This document shows positions 15,736 through 25,266 of a DNA stretch of 64,000 nucleotides, piece by piece. The notes beneath the pieces were generated by a model, which saw nothing but the letters and a program-made list of their open reading frames with translations, was not told where the DNA came from and made no database searches. The translations under genes were made by a program, and so were the position numbers. This stretch comes from PLA3 sp964592235 (GTDB lineage: Bacteria > Planctomycetota > Phycisphaerae > UBA1845 > UTPLA1): contig CAZQCF010000007.1 of NCBI GenBank assembly GCA_964592235.1, positions 74,570 through 138,569 of the forward strand, in the 5' to 3' direction. The number at the start of each line of letters is the position of its first letter. Positions within the stretch are counted from its first letter, which is position 1.

Positions 15736-17082
15736 ATGGCTTTGTCGCTTGACGAGAAGCGTGAGATTCGCGTCACCTGCGCGCTGCTGATCCCGCCCTA
15801 TCTGCGCGCCGAGATCGAGGCGCTGGGCTATCAACTGATCGACGAGGGCCGCGCGTACGTCGAGCTTTTCGGCACCTTGCGCGACACGATGCGGCTGAAC
15901 CTTCTCCTGCGCACTGCCCAGCATGTCCTTTGTCTGCTTAACCGGTTCGATTGCGACGGGCCGGACCAGCTCTATCGCGCCGTCAACGCCCTGCCCTGGG
16001 AGACCATCGTCGCAGCGGACGGTTATCTCACGGTCAGCAGCAGCGTCAATCACCCGACGATCAACAGTTGGGCCTTCGCCAGCCTGAAGGTGAAGGACGC
16101 CATTGTCGACCGCATCGCGGACAAGATGGGTCGCCGGCCGGACAGCGGACCGGACCGCCGCGGCGTGGTCGTGCATCTGGAGTGGCACGGCGATCAGGCG
16201 GCGGTGTATCTCAATACGTCGGGGAACAAGTTGTCGGACCGGGGGTATCGGCGCATTCCGCACAAAGCGCCGATGGCCGAGACGCTGGCGGCGGCGGTGC
16301 TGATGGCCGCAGGCTACGACGGGCGCGGGGTGCTGGTGAACCCGATGTGCGGGAGCGGGACGCTGGCGATCGAGGCGGCGCTGATCGCGGCGGGCCGCGC
16401 GCCGGGGCTGCTGCGCAGCGATTACGGGCTGTTGCACGTGCTGGGGATGGACACGGAGGCATGGCAGGCGGCGCGGCGCGAGGCGGCGAAGGGGAACGCG
16501 GCGATCAAATCGCGAAACAAGACGGGCGGCTCAATTATCATTGCGAGCGACATCGACCCGGCGGCGCTGGCAGCGGCAAAGCAGAACGCGAAGACAGCCG
16601 GCGTGGATCACATGATTGAGTTCGCGCAGTGCGACTTCGCCGAGACGCGCGTGCCGGAGCTGGGTGGTACCGGCGTCCCGCCGGTATCCGAATCAGGCGA
16701 GACGCTTCTGCCACAGGGTACATTGAATAATGCGAGCGCAAGTCCTGTTGCGAGTGCGCCGGCCGATGCGAAGGCGGCCATGCCTCGGCCGAGCGCGGAA
16801 TCAACGTGTGCCCGCGGCATCGTGCTGCTGAACCCCGAATACGGCGAGCGGATGGGGGATGAGAAGGCGCTGGAGGCGACGTACGCGCGGATCGGCGACT
16901 TCTTCAAGCAGCGTTGCGCCGGCTACACGGGCTTCATCTTCACCGGCAATCGCAACCTGGCCAAACACGTCGGCTTGCGCGCCAGCCGGCGCATCGAATT
17001 CTGGAACGCGCGGATCGACTGCCGCTTGATGCGCTATGAGATGTACAAAGGCACGCGCGAGGCGTATGGAAATGCCAAGTGA
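15736..17082 (+). CDS. THUMP-type rRNA guanine-N2 methyltransferase, RlmL/RlmKL-N-like
   Basis: 448 residues. The N-terminal half has the THUMP/ferredoxin-like region (AYVELFGTLRDTMRLNLLLRT ... VVVHLEWHGDQAAVYLNTSG). The SAM-binding motif is NPMCGSGTLAIEAALIAAGRAPG, then ASDIDPAALAAAKQNA. Motif IV, normally NPPYGER, reads NPEYGER. Between DFAETRVPE and GIVLLNPEYGER there is an extra low-complexity insert of about 50 residues that starts GGTGVPPVSES and derives from a dispersed repeat. The enzyme should methylate a guanine of 23S rRNA; whether the insert or the Pro-to-Glu change matters is untested. Confidence 0.8.
   Translation: MALSLDEKREIRVTCALLIPPYLRAEIEALGYQLIDEGRAYVELFGTLRDTMRLNLLLRTAQHVLCLLNRFDCDGPDQLYRAVNALPWETIVAADGYLTVSSSVNHPTINSWAFASLKVKDAIVDRIADKMGRRPDSGPDRRGVVVHLEWHGDQAAVYLNTSGNKLSDRGYRRIPHKAPMAETLAAAVLMAAGYDGRGVLVNPMCGSGTLAIEAALIAAGRAPGLLRSDYGLLHVLGMDTEAWQAARREAAKGNAAIKSRNKTGGSIIIASDIDPAALAAAKQNAKTAGVDHMIEFAQCDFAETRVPELGGTGVPPVSESGETLLPQGTLNNASASPVASAPADAKAAMPRPSAESTCARGIVLLNPEYGERMGDEKALEATYARIGDFFKQRCAGYTGFIFTGNRNLAKHVGLRASRRIEFWNARIDCRLMRYEMYKGTREAYGNAK
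16662..16765 (+). repeat. GGTGVPPV-type repeat inserted in the methyltransferase gene
   Basis: GGTGGTACCGGCGTCCCGCC at 16663-16682 encodes GGTGVPP and belongs to the family also seen at 41464-41514, 42821-42892, 63534-63588 and 63764-63787. The downstream bases to about 16765 are low-complexity sequence not expected in this enzyme family. The frame is preserved. Confidence 0.7.
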
Positions 17083-17116
17083 AGGATTGCGAGTACTTGA
17101 CGAATCGTCGCAGCTG

Positions 17117-17785
17117 TCAAGGAAATGGTAATCGAAGTTGCTTGACCGGCCGAGCCGGGCGGCGAGTTCGCGAAAAGTGTCCAGCGGTTACGACCAATGT
17201 TGACCACGGGTCCAATCGGCTCTTGAGCTTGTCAAAATCACGAATTGGCATGAAATCCAGGCTTCTTAATCGAGATCGACCCGCGAACTCGGCCAGATCA
17301 TGACTTCGTGATAATTCGAGCATTCGAGGAGCTACAGTGGCCTCGTAGACGAACCCAATATGCAAACAACCTGATGCGGTTTCCGGATCAATTGCAATGC
17401 CGACAAATGAGAGCGTCTTGATCTGTTCAATGCCCAGTTCTTCATTCAATTCACGACGAACGCAACTTCGCAATGGCGAACTCGAAGAAGCATCCAAGTC
17501 GTCGACGTGTCCCCCCAACATTATTGTGAACTTGCGCCGCAAGGCTGCGCGATTGCTCGACGATGCCCGTTGCAGGCAGAGTATCCCACGAGAACTTCGC
17601 ACAAAAGCACAAGAGACAATTTGTCGTAATGTGTCGTCTGATTCAGCCTTCAATCGATCGACGTACGTCCCGTGGCACCGAATTACCTTCATTGTGTGGC
17701 GAATCGTATCCCGATCTGTATACAAAGCTCTGGCTGCGTACAATCCTCGTACGTCTCGAAAGGGTATCGTAAGCACTCTTGCCAT
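17117..17785 (-). CDS. Nudix hydrolase, COG4112-like
   Basis: 222 residues. The Nudix box is GGHVDDLDASSSSPLRSCV followed by RRELNEELGI: REL-x-EELG is intact, while the spacing at its start matches the GGH[IV]xxxD variant of predicted MutT-like phosphoesterases. The N-terminus VLTIPFRDVRG also fits that group. It lies 21 bases after the kinase-like gene 17807-18526 on the same strand, and both are AT-richer than their surroundings. The substrate, probably a nucleotide, is not identifiable. Confidence 0.7.
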   Translation of the reverse strand: MARVLTIPFRDVRGLYAARALYTDRDTIRHTMKVIRCHGTYVDRLKAESDDTLRQIVSCAFVRSSRGILCLQRASSSNRAALRRKFTIMLGGHVDDLDASSSSPLRSCVRRELNEELGIEQIKTLSFVGIAIDPETASGCLHIGFVYEATVAPRMLELSRSHDLAEFAGRSRLRSLDFMPIRDFDKLKSRLDPWSTLVVTAGHFSRTRRPARPVKQLRLPFP

Positions 17786-17806
17786 GGCTATTTCTTGTCT
17801 CGATCG

Positions 17807-18526
17807 CTATTTGAGACGACTTTCGAAGAGAGACAATATGTCCATTGCCAACTCAAACGACGTCTGCTTAGGCTTTGTTCCCCGAGTTGTATTGACGGTT
17901 TTCAATGGATAATTTCCCAGCTTCGCTTTCATCTTATCATATTGCGTCAGCAAATCCGAGAGCATTTTGGGGTTCATTGCGATGCCTCCCTTTACAGTCA
18001 GTTTTGAATCGGTTTCTCGCCTAAGCGAAGTGTCAGGACTGCATTCAAACAAATACACCCTGTTGATAAAATTCGACCATCGAGGATGCGTAGCGAACTG
18101 CTCGATCACGTCCAACTCGTGCCGCTCCAGTTCCTGCCTATCGCAAAGCAAACCCATCCAGGAAAGCGAATCAAAGGGCCCTCGGTCAAGAATCACCAGA
18201 TCATGATGGTCCACGTTGTAATACGCGACGAGCAGCTCCGAAATCGCGTAATTGAGTGTCCAAGTATTGAACGCAACCAGATCTCGCTTCAGGTGATAGG
18301 GCGTTCGTTTGCTGGCGCCTTCCGTCGTAGCCCAGACCTTGAATCCCATGCGCTTGAAGAAATGAGTCAAGATGTCGATTGTCGTTGACTTGCCAGCCTT
18401 GGGGCTGCCAGCAAACTCAATGACGAGCGGATTGAGTGGCTTCTCGCGCTTTCGAATACGCTCCAAGACGCGCGTCGCACTTCTTTCCAATGCACCAAGC
18501 GGCTGCTGTATCGGATTAGTTTTCAT
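17807..18526 (-). CDS. P-loop nucleotide kinase-like protein (thymidylate-kinase fold)
   Basis: 239 residues. Walker A is AGSPKAGKSTT (residues about 40-50), and a DRG-type motif VILDRGPFDSLSWMGLL sits where thymidylate and deoxynucleoside kinases have DRx. Later motifs are YLFECSPDTSLRRE and a C-terminal helical region. Known thymidylate kinases have a similar plan, but the rest is unlike Tmk. It is the first gene of a two-gene unit with the Nudix hydrolase. Lower GC than neighbours suggests acquisition. The exact substrate is unknown. Confidence 0.65.
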   Translation of the reverse strand: MKTNPIQQPLGALERSATRVLERIRKREKPLNPLVIEFAGSPKAGKSTTIDILTHFFKRMGFKVWATTEGASKRTPYHLKRDLVAFNTWTLNYAISELLVAYYNVDHHDLVILDRGPFDSLSWMGLLCDRQELERHELDVIEQFATHPRWSNFINRVYLFECSPDTSLRRETDSKLTVKGGIAMNPKMLSDLLTQYDKMKAKLGNYPLKTVNTTRGTKPKQTSFELAMDILSLFESRLK

Positions 18527-18560
18527 GCCCGATTATTATTACATGTTAGCGCCAAGATCG

Positions 18561-19190
18561 TCAATCATTGCTGAATTGCTTACTGTGATTTCTTTGCCCG
18601 ACCTCCCCACCTATCACCCTCGCTTTGGCGCCTCGGTCAGTATTGATCCTGATTATCTCCCGCACGCAGCCGTCAAACTCCCTGCCGCATTCCGGGCACC
18701 GGCCCGGCTCCAGAGGCAGGCCGCGGAGCAGGTAGCCGCATTTCGTGCAAACGGGTACGCCTTGAGCAAGCAATTCGCTTCGCAACATCGACTGCATGCC
18801 CTTTCGGTGAAACCGGCGAATCAGCAGCACGGCGGCAAGAAGCATCACAATGAACGAGAGGGCCTTCTCCATCAGCGACGGCCATTGCACGAAGTGCATG
18901 GCGTACCGGCCGAAGAAGTAGACAGACATGCTGACCAGCCAGATCAGGCCGACGCCGACCCAGTAACTCCATTGATTCGGGCGGCCGGCATCCTTGGCGA
19001 TTTGGCGCAGAGCGGCGCTGCGCTGCTCGTCGGAGTCAAAGTAACTCATTTCCGGCAGGCCGGCGAGCGTGAGATTCAGCGGGTTGAACCGGATGCGAGG
19101 CCGCGCGGACAACGAGGCGACTGGCTCGTGTCTGGAATCCGGCGACGCTTTGTTGCTTTCATCGGTGCTCGATGGTGGCTTGAGCGTCAT
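18561..19190 (-). CDS. Two-helix membrane protein with C-terminal zinc ribbon
   Basis: 209 residues. Two transmembrane helices (WVGVGLIWLVSMSVYFFG, ALSFIVMLLAAVLLI) are followed by a zinc ribbon CTKCGYLLRGLPLEPG-RCPECG. The CxxCGY-L-LRG...RCPECG ribbon recurs in many planctomycete proteins, and a second example is encoded at 32479-33114. Function unknown. Confidence 0.7.
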   Translation of the reverse strand: MTLKPPSSTDESNKASPDSRHEPVASLSARPRIRFNPLNLTLAGLPEMSYFDSDEQRSAALRQIAKDAGRPNQWSYWVGVGLIWLVSMSVYFFGRYAMHFVQWPSLMEKALSFIVMLLAAVLLIRRFHRKGMQSMLRSELLAQGVPVCTKCGYLLRGLPLEPGRCPECGREFDGCVREIIRINTDRGAKARVIGGEVGQRNHSKQFSND

Positions 19191-19267
19191 GGAACGAGAC
19201 TCGTCTTCCGAACATGGCCGCCAGTTGCGGCGGCCGCACTATTCATCGGCGTCTCACAGCCCGCATC

Positions 19268-19292
19268 GTGCCACTGCTTGAAGCAGTGGCAC
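19268..19292. repeat. Dispersed hairpin GTGCCACTGCTT-type, copy 2
   Basis: Perfect palindrome GTGCCACTGCTTG joined to AAGCAGTGGCAC in the gap 19191-19422. Confidence 0.85.
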
Positions 19293-19394
19293 ACTCGGCG
19301 CTGGCTCATGCTGCTGCGGTTTCAGCAGTGCACACAACAGTTAACGCTCCAACCCCAGTTCTGTCACGCGCTCACGCGTGCAGCCCGCCGCCGG

Positions 19395-19400
19395 TACAAT
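19395..19400 (+). promoter_or_regulatory. -10 box for the ribbon-helix-helix/zinc gene
   Basis: TACAAT, 23 bases before the ATG at 19423. The upstream gap 19191-19422 otherwise holds only the hairpin repeat. Confidence 0.45.
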
Positions 19401-19422
19401 CCCGACATTCGAAGGAGACCTC

Positions 19423-19797
19423 ATGGCGAAGCGTCACGGATCGAACGGCCGCAAGGGATCGAACGGGCGGCAGGCAACGAAGGACAAGGGCGTCATCGTG
19501 TCGTTTCGGGTGGACCGGCACCTGGCCGACGTGCTGAACCAGGTGCCCGACAAGTCGGCGTTCATTCGAGACATCATTCTGCGCAGTTTCTACGAGACGT
19601 GCCCGGTCTGCCGGGGACGCGGCGTCTTGCCGGCCGAGCTTTCGCGCTGGGCCGCCGGGCGACTGAAGGCCGACGCGTCCGTCGAGTGCTCGTGCTGCCT
19701 CTATAGCTATCCAAAGCAGACGCTCCCGGCGAAGCAGCGCAAGACGGCCGAGCCGCTGGTCTGTCCGCATTGCGAATCGCACGACCATCGGCATTGA
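19423..19797 (+). CDS. Ribbon-helix-helix-like protein with zinc-binding cysteines
   Basis: 124 residues. ATG 19423 has AAGGAG seven to eight bases upstream; the longer frame has no site. A basic, Gly/Asn/Lys-rich N-terminus (KRHGSNGRKGSNGRQATKDKG) leads into VIVSFRVDRHLADVLNQVPD-KSAFIRDIILRSF, the strand-helix-helix pattern of CopG/MetJ DNA-binding proteins. Then come CPVCRGRG and two further cysteine pairs, ECSCC and CPHC, with a His tail (ESHDHRH). I infer a small zinc-dependent DNA-binding regulator. Confidence 0.65.
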   Translation: MAKRHGSNGRKGSNGRQATKDKGVIVSFRVDRHLADVLNQVPDKSAFIRDIILRSFYETCPVCRGRGVLPAELSRWAAGRLKADASVECSCCLYSYPKQTLPAKQRKTAEPLVCPHCESHDHRH

Positions 19798-19923
19798 GCG
19801 CGGCGGTTGGCGTACTTGTGATGGCGTGGCATGGTCGCGATGGGCGGCATGCCCGCGATGGGTGGCATGGCCGCGGCCTTTGGCGGCCATGCTCGAATGA
19901 ACTTCCGACGGAGCATTACCGCC

Positions 19924-20448
19924 ATGTCTAAACGACATCGCAAGTTCGACATTCACCCCGCTGCCGACGCGCGTGACTACGCCGATATCGGCGCGTTGAT
20001 GCGCGAGTATCTCACCGAGCTTGGCGTCGATCTTTGCTTTCAGGATTTCGAGGGCGAAGTCGCCGACCTGCCGCGCGCCTACGCCGCCCCGGACGGCGCG
20101 CTGCTCATCGCCCGCGATGCGACCGACGCGATGGGCCAATCCTCCAACGCCGCCGGATGCTCCTCCGCCGCCGGATGCGTCGCCCTTCGCCGCGTTCGTG
20201 ACACGCTCTGCGAGATGAAGCGGCTCTACGTCCAGCCCGCTCATCGCGGCAGCGGACTGGGCCGGCGACTCGTGGAGGCCGCGCTCGATCGTGCCCGCGA
20301 GATGGGCTTCTCGCGCGTGTGCCTCAACACCGTCGTGCCGAAGATGCCCGCCGCGGTTGCCCTGTATCGTTCGATGGGGTTTGTCGAGATCGAGCCGTTT
20401 GACTGTCACCCGGTCGAGGGGACGCTGGCGATGGGGTTGGCCCTTTGA
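19924..20448 (+). CDS. GNAT-family N-acetyltransferase
   Basis: 174 residues from ATG 19924 (MSKRHRKFDIHPA), with GGAG twelve bases upstream. The in-frame extension from 19831 is repeat DNA (atgggcggcatg, tggcatggccgc) and is not counted. The acetyl-CoA motif is MKRLYVQPAHRGSGLGRRLVEAAL, with a closing motif ALYRSMGFVEIEPF. A Ser/Ala/Cys-rich insert (QSSNAAGCSSAAGC) interrupts a loop. Substrate unknown. Confidence 0.85.
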   Translation: MSKRHRKFDIHPAADARDYADIGALMREYLTELGVDLCFQDFEGEVADLPRAYAAPDGALLIARDATDAMGQSSNAAGCSSAAGCVALRRVRDTLCEMKRLYVQPAHRGSGLGRRLVEAALDRAREMGFSRVCLNTVVPKMPAAVALYRSMGFVEIEPFDCHPVEGTLAMGLAL

Positions 20449-20541
20449 TGAAACCTGCAAAGCCGTGCGGTTGTCGCGGCCGACGGCGTATGTTAGACTG
20501 CGGTGTAGGCGTGGCCGATTGTGTTCAGGAGGAGCATCGCC

Positions 20542-21999
20542 ATGTTTCAACCCGTCTTGATCTGGCTGATTCTGCCGTTTTGCTTTGCGCAAGATGATTC
20601 GGCGTCGGGCTGGTCGCGCGACATGCCCGAGGCGCTTCGCAAGGCGATTGACTACCGCAGCAAACCGCGAACGGGGTATGCGAAGTTCAAGGTAAAAAGC
20701 CGTGTCCGATCACCGCAATTCGTTGAATGTCATTACGAGCAACGCTTTTCGGGGAACAACGTCGTCAACAAGTACGCCTACGGCGAGGGCCGTGATGATC
20801 GCGAGTTGATCTCGGCGGAAGATGGGCTGACTCTCCACCGAGTCAACAACCCTCCGAGCGCGTACGGCTCGAAGGGTTCCTCGCAGTTAACGCCAGACAT
20901 TCGCATGCTGGGACTGCTACCGGGAATTTTCGCGCCCCAGAGGCTTCCGGACTACGTCAAGATGCTCACAGCCGAAGGTACACGGAGGTACCGATCGCGG
21001 CTGCTCGGCAACGGGATGATGCTCGTCGAGGGACGCTGCCACGACAAGGAATCCGGTGTGACGGACGAAGTCAGTTGGACCATCGACCCCTCGCGGGATT
21101 ATTCGATCGTACACATTGAGCGCACGGTCAACTTGCCTCAACACAATGATCGAACGCACTGCGAGTCGCAAATCGAAATCGGTCACTTCGACGGCTTCTG
21201 GTGGCCCCGGCGGGTGACCTCGCAATGCGATTCCACCAAGCTGGATGTGGATGTCGAAGTGCTGGAACTCGAATTCAATCGCGCTGCCCACCCGCAGGAA
21301 GTGGGCGTTGACCAGCTCGAGTTGCCCGTCGGCACGCAAGTCGATATCACGTTGTCACAGTCCGAAGAGGAGGGCTGGCAGGAACTTCAGGCGTTTGAGT
21401 ACGCGGGTGGTAACAAGCTCGTGCCCAAAGGCGAACCCCATCGAATCAGGGTCGACTTCAAAGGCATTCAACAAATGGTCGAATCCGGCCAGTTCACTCG
21501 GACCGCCGACGGCAAGATGCACATCGAAGTGATTCCCACCACGGTCGACAGCGATGGAAAAGTTGGGCCCTACCCGGCGCAACCGCGTAACGCGATGGCC
21601 GGCAACCCGGATGAATGGGAGATCTACGTTCGCCGATGGATCGCGCGGTACAGCGGTGAGGGGCCGACGCCGGTCAAAGTGCCTCTGGATGACAAACAAA
21701 AGGCCGCGGCGCTGGCGATTCTGGAAGACTGCCGCAAGCAGGCCCGGCCGCTGGTCGAACGCCGCAAGGCCGAGCGACTCGAAGCCGAAAAGACCCTCGA
21801 ATCGCGGAACGCGGCGGTGGTCGCGGCGTCGCGGGGCGACGCGAAACCATCCCCGGCGCTGGTTCAGGAACTTGAGGCCGCGCAGCAGCGAGTCAGCGCG
21901 CTCCAGCAGTCGGACCCGCAGGTCGAGGCGATCTTCGAGCAGCTCAAAAAGCGCCTCTTCGGTCTGCCCACGGCCAAGCAACTCATGCCCGGACGATAG
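20542..21999 (+). CDS. Secreted protein of unknown function
   Basis: 485 residues from ATG 20542, chosen because AGGAGGAG lies about eight bases upstream. A signal peptide (MFQPVLIWLILPFCFA) is followed by a region of beta strands and loops (about 20-320) and a helical C-terminal part rich in Glu, Lys and Arg (QARPLVERRKAERLEAEKTL, PALVQELEAAQQRVSALQQ) likely to form a coiled coil. Similar secreted proteins occur widely in planctomycetes, but I know no function. A terminator shared with the convergent gene lies at 22014-22055. Confidence 0.7.
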   Translation: MFQPVLIWLILPFCFAQDDSASGWSRDMPEALRKAIDYRSKPRTGYAKFKVKSRVRSPQFVECHYEQRFSGNNVVNKYAYGEGRDDRELISAEDGLTLHRVNNPPSAYGSKGSSQLTPDIRMLGLLPGIFAPQRLPDYVKMLTAEGTRRYRSRLLGNGMMLVEGRCHDKESGVTDEVSWTIDPSRDYSIVHIERTVNLPQHNDRTHCESQIEIGHFDGFWWPRRVTSQCDSTKLDVDVEVLELEFNRAAHPQEVGVDQLELPVGTQVDITLSQSEEEGWQELQAFEYAGGNKLVPKGEPHRIRVDFKGIQQMVESGQFTRTADGKMHIEVIPTTVDSDGKVGPYPAQPRNAMAGNPDEWEIYVRRWIARYSGEGPTPVKVPLDDKQKAAALAILEDCRKQARPLVERRKAERLEAEKTLESRNAAVVAASRGDAKPSPALVQELEAAQQRVSALQQSDPQVEAIFEQLKKRLFGLPTAKQLMPGR

Positions 22000-22013
22000 C
22001 TCCGGCCGGTGAG

Positions 22014-22055
22014 AAAAAAAGACGGGCGCACCGCGCTGTCGCACGATGCGCCCGT
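22014..22055 (-). terminator. Intrinsic terminator, minus strand (possibly bidirectional)
   Basis: A nine-base stem (22022-22030 with 22047-22055) is followed on the minus strand by seven T (22020-22014). It closes the minus-strand gene 22135-23934 and could also stop transcription from 20542-21999. Confidence 0.75.
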
Positions 22056-22134
22056 TGATGTGCTGTCAATCATCTCGGACGACTCCGACCCGAACGATCA
22101 TCTTGGTCGGCGTCATCGGTCATCGGCCCGCCGG

Positions 22135-23934
<1,800 letters not shown>

Positions 23935-24172
23935 GTCTCGTCCTCCCGGAAATGAGTGTTGCATCGCCGATGTGCGGTCCACGAGAGCCGCTCGGCGCGG
24001 GCAAGAGTCGCCCCGATGGAGCGCATTATCCGCAAACAACATCGGCGAATCAACGAAATTCGCAGGAACCAGCGACAGAAAACTGCGTCGCGCAACCTCT
24101 GCGCGGCCGCGAGAGACATCGGATGACACCCCGGCACCCTGTTCCGTCCGGGATTCAGATCAGAAGGATGGG

Positions 24173-24985
24173 TTACCGGCGACGGCGTAGTCCCAGCGCA
24201 GCCAAGGCCATCAGGGCCAGGGAGCCCGGCTCGGGCGCCCACGTGGCGGCGCTGAACGTGCCGCTGCCGGTGAAGGGCGACGGCAGCGTGCCGAGAAGAT
24301 TACCCGTGTTGACATTGTACATGTAGAAATTGGGCTGCGTCGTATTCGGGCCATCGGTCACGTAGTAAGCAATTCCTGCGTGAACGGCCAAGCCGTCGAT
24401 GTCCGTCTCACCGGCGGGATACGGCGCCTGGAATGTCTCGGTGGCCCCAACGGTGTCGATGTGGTAGAGGCCGCGAACATTCGGCGCCGGGGCCGTATCG
24501 CTTAATCCATAGAGTTTTCCGTCGGTCAGATCGAAATCCAACCCGCCGAAATCGTACGTCGAGGGATGAACATACACCTGGGACGCAATCAGCGTGTTCG
24601 GGTCGATCTCATAGACGGCTTCGGTGGCGATGTTGCGCGTGCCGTAGAGCTTTCCATTCTTGAAGCCCAGACCCACGAAGTTAATTGTGGCGGCGTTGAA
24701 CATCATCGTGCCAACCGTCGACGGAGTCAGCACCGGACCGAACAGCGACTTATAAAGCGTCGAGCCGTTGTTCCAGTAGAGCGTGTTGCTCGCGGCGTCG
24801 TAGCCCATTCCCCAGGGTTTAGCGTCGTTGCCGGATCCCGAGTAGATCGGCGTAGAAACACCCGTGGTCGGGTTGACGTTGTAGATCGTGGCGGTGCCGG
24901 ATTGATCGTTGCCGACAATCAATTGCCCGAATGCAGGCGTCGCGGCGAGAAGTGCAGTGGCGACGAAAAGCAGAACGCTTCGCAT
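24173..24985 (-). CDS. PEP-CTERM sorted exoprotein with beta-propeller-like repeats
   Basis: 270 residues from ATG 24985, preceded by GGAGGTGG. It has a signal peptide (RSVLLFVATALLAATPAFG), a repetitive beta-rich body with LYxxxN/G-type turns (NTLYWNNGSTLYKS, GKLYGTRNIATEAVYEID, GKLYGLSD) and a C-terminal EPGSLALMALAALGLRRRR, the motif, helix and basic tail recognised by exosortase. The protein is expected to be exported, cut and perhaps linked to exopolysaccharide. No exosortase gene is in view. Confidence 0.85.
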   Translation of the reverse strand: MRSVLLFVATALLAATPAFGQLIVGNDQSGTATIYNVNPTTGVSTPIYSGSGNDAKPWGMGYDAASNTLYWNNGSTLYKSLFGPVLTPSTVGTMMFNAATINFVGLGFKNGKLYGTRNIATEAVYEIDPNTLIASQVYVHPSTYDFGGLDFDLTDGKLYGLSDTAPAPNVRGLYHIDTVGATETFQAPYPAGETDIDGLAVHAGIAYYVTDGPNTTQPNFYMYNVNTGNLLGTLPSPFTGSGTFSAATWAPEPGSLALMALAALGLRRRR

Positions 24986-25021
24986 GATCCACCTCCGAAA
25001 GCCTCGGAACCCGCCCAACAA

Positions 25022-25266
25022 GAATCGAGCGCAAGGTTCGATGGTTTCACTGGGAGCAGATTGTCGCTGAAATAACGACGAAAATCAATGATTCCGCTTC
25101 AACTGCCCTTGTGATATTCAGGCAGGATGCAGGCGGTAGCCCGAATTTCAGTCGTTTCGGTCTATTTACAACTTTCCAAGTCTGAAATGTCTGCGCCCGG
25201 CGCAGCCTGTTCAGAATGGCAAAACCTCAATCACTGAACTTGGGAACTGGTGGCAGAACCGCCCCG
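25022..25266. other. Gene-free gap between rho and the PEP-CTERM gene
   Basis: No start, terminator or repeat could be supported here; it should hold the rho 3' region and the upstream region of the PEP-CTERM gene. Confidence 0.5.
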
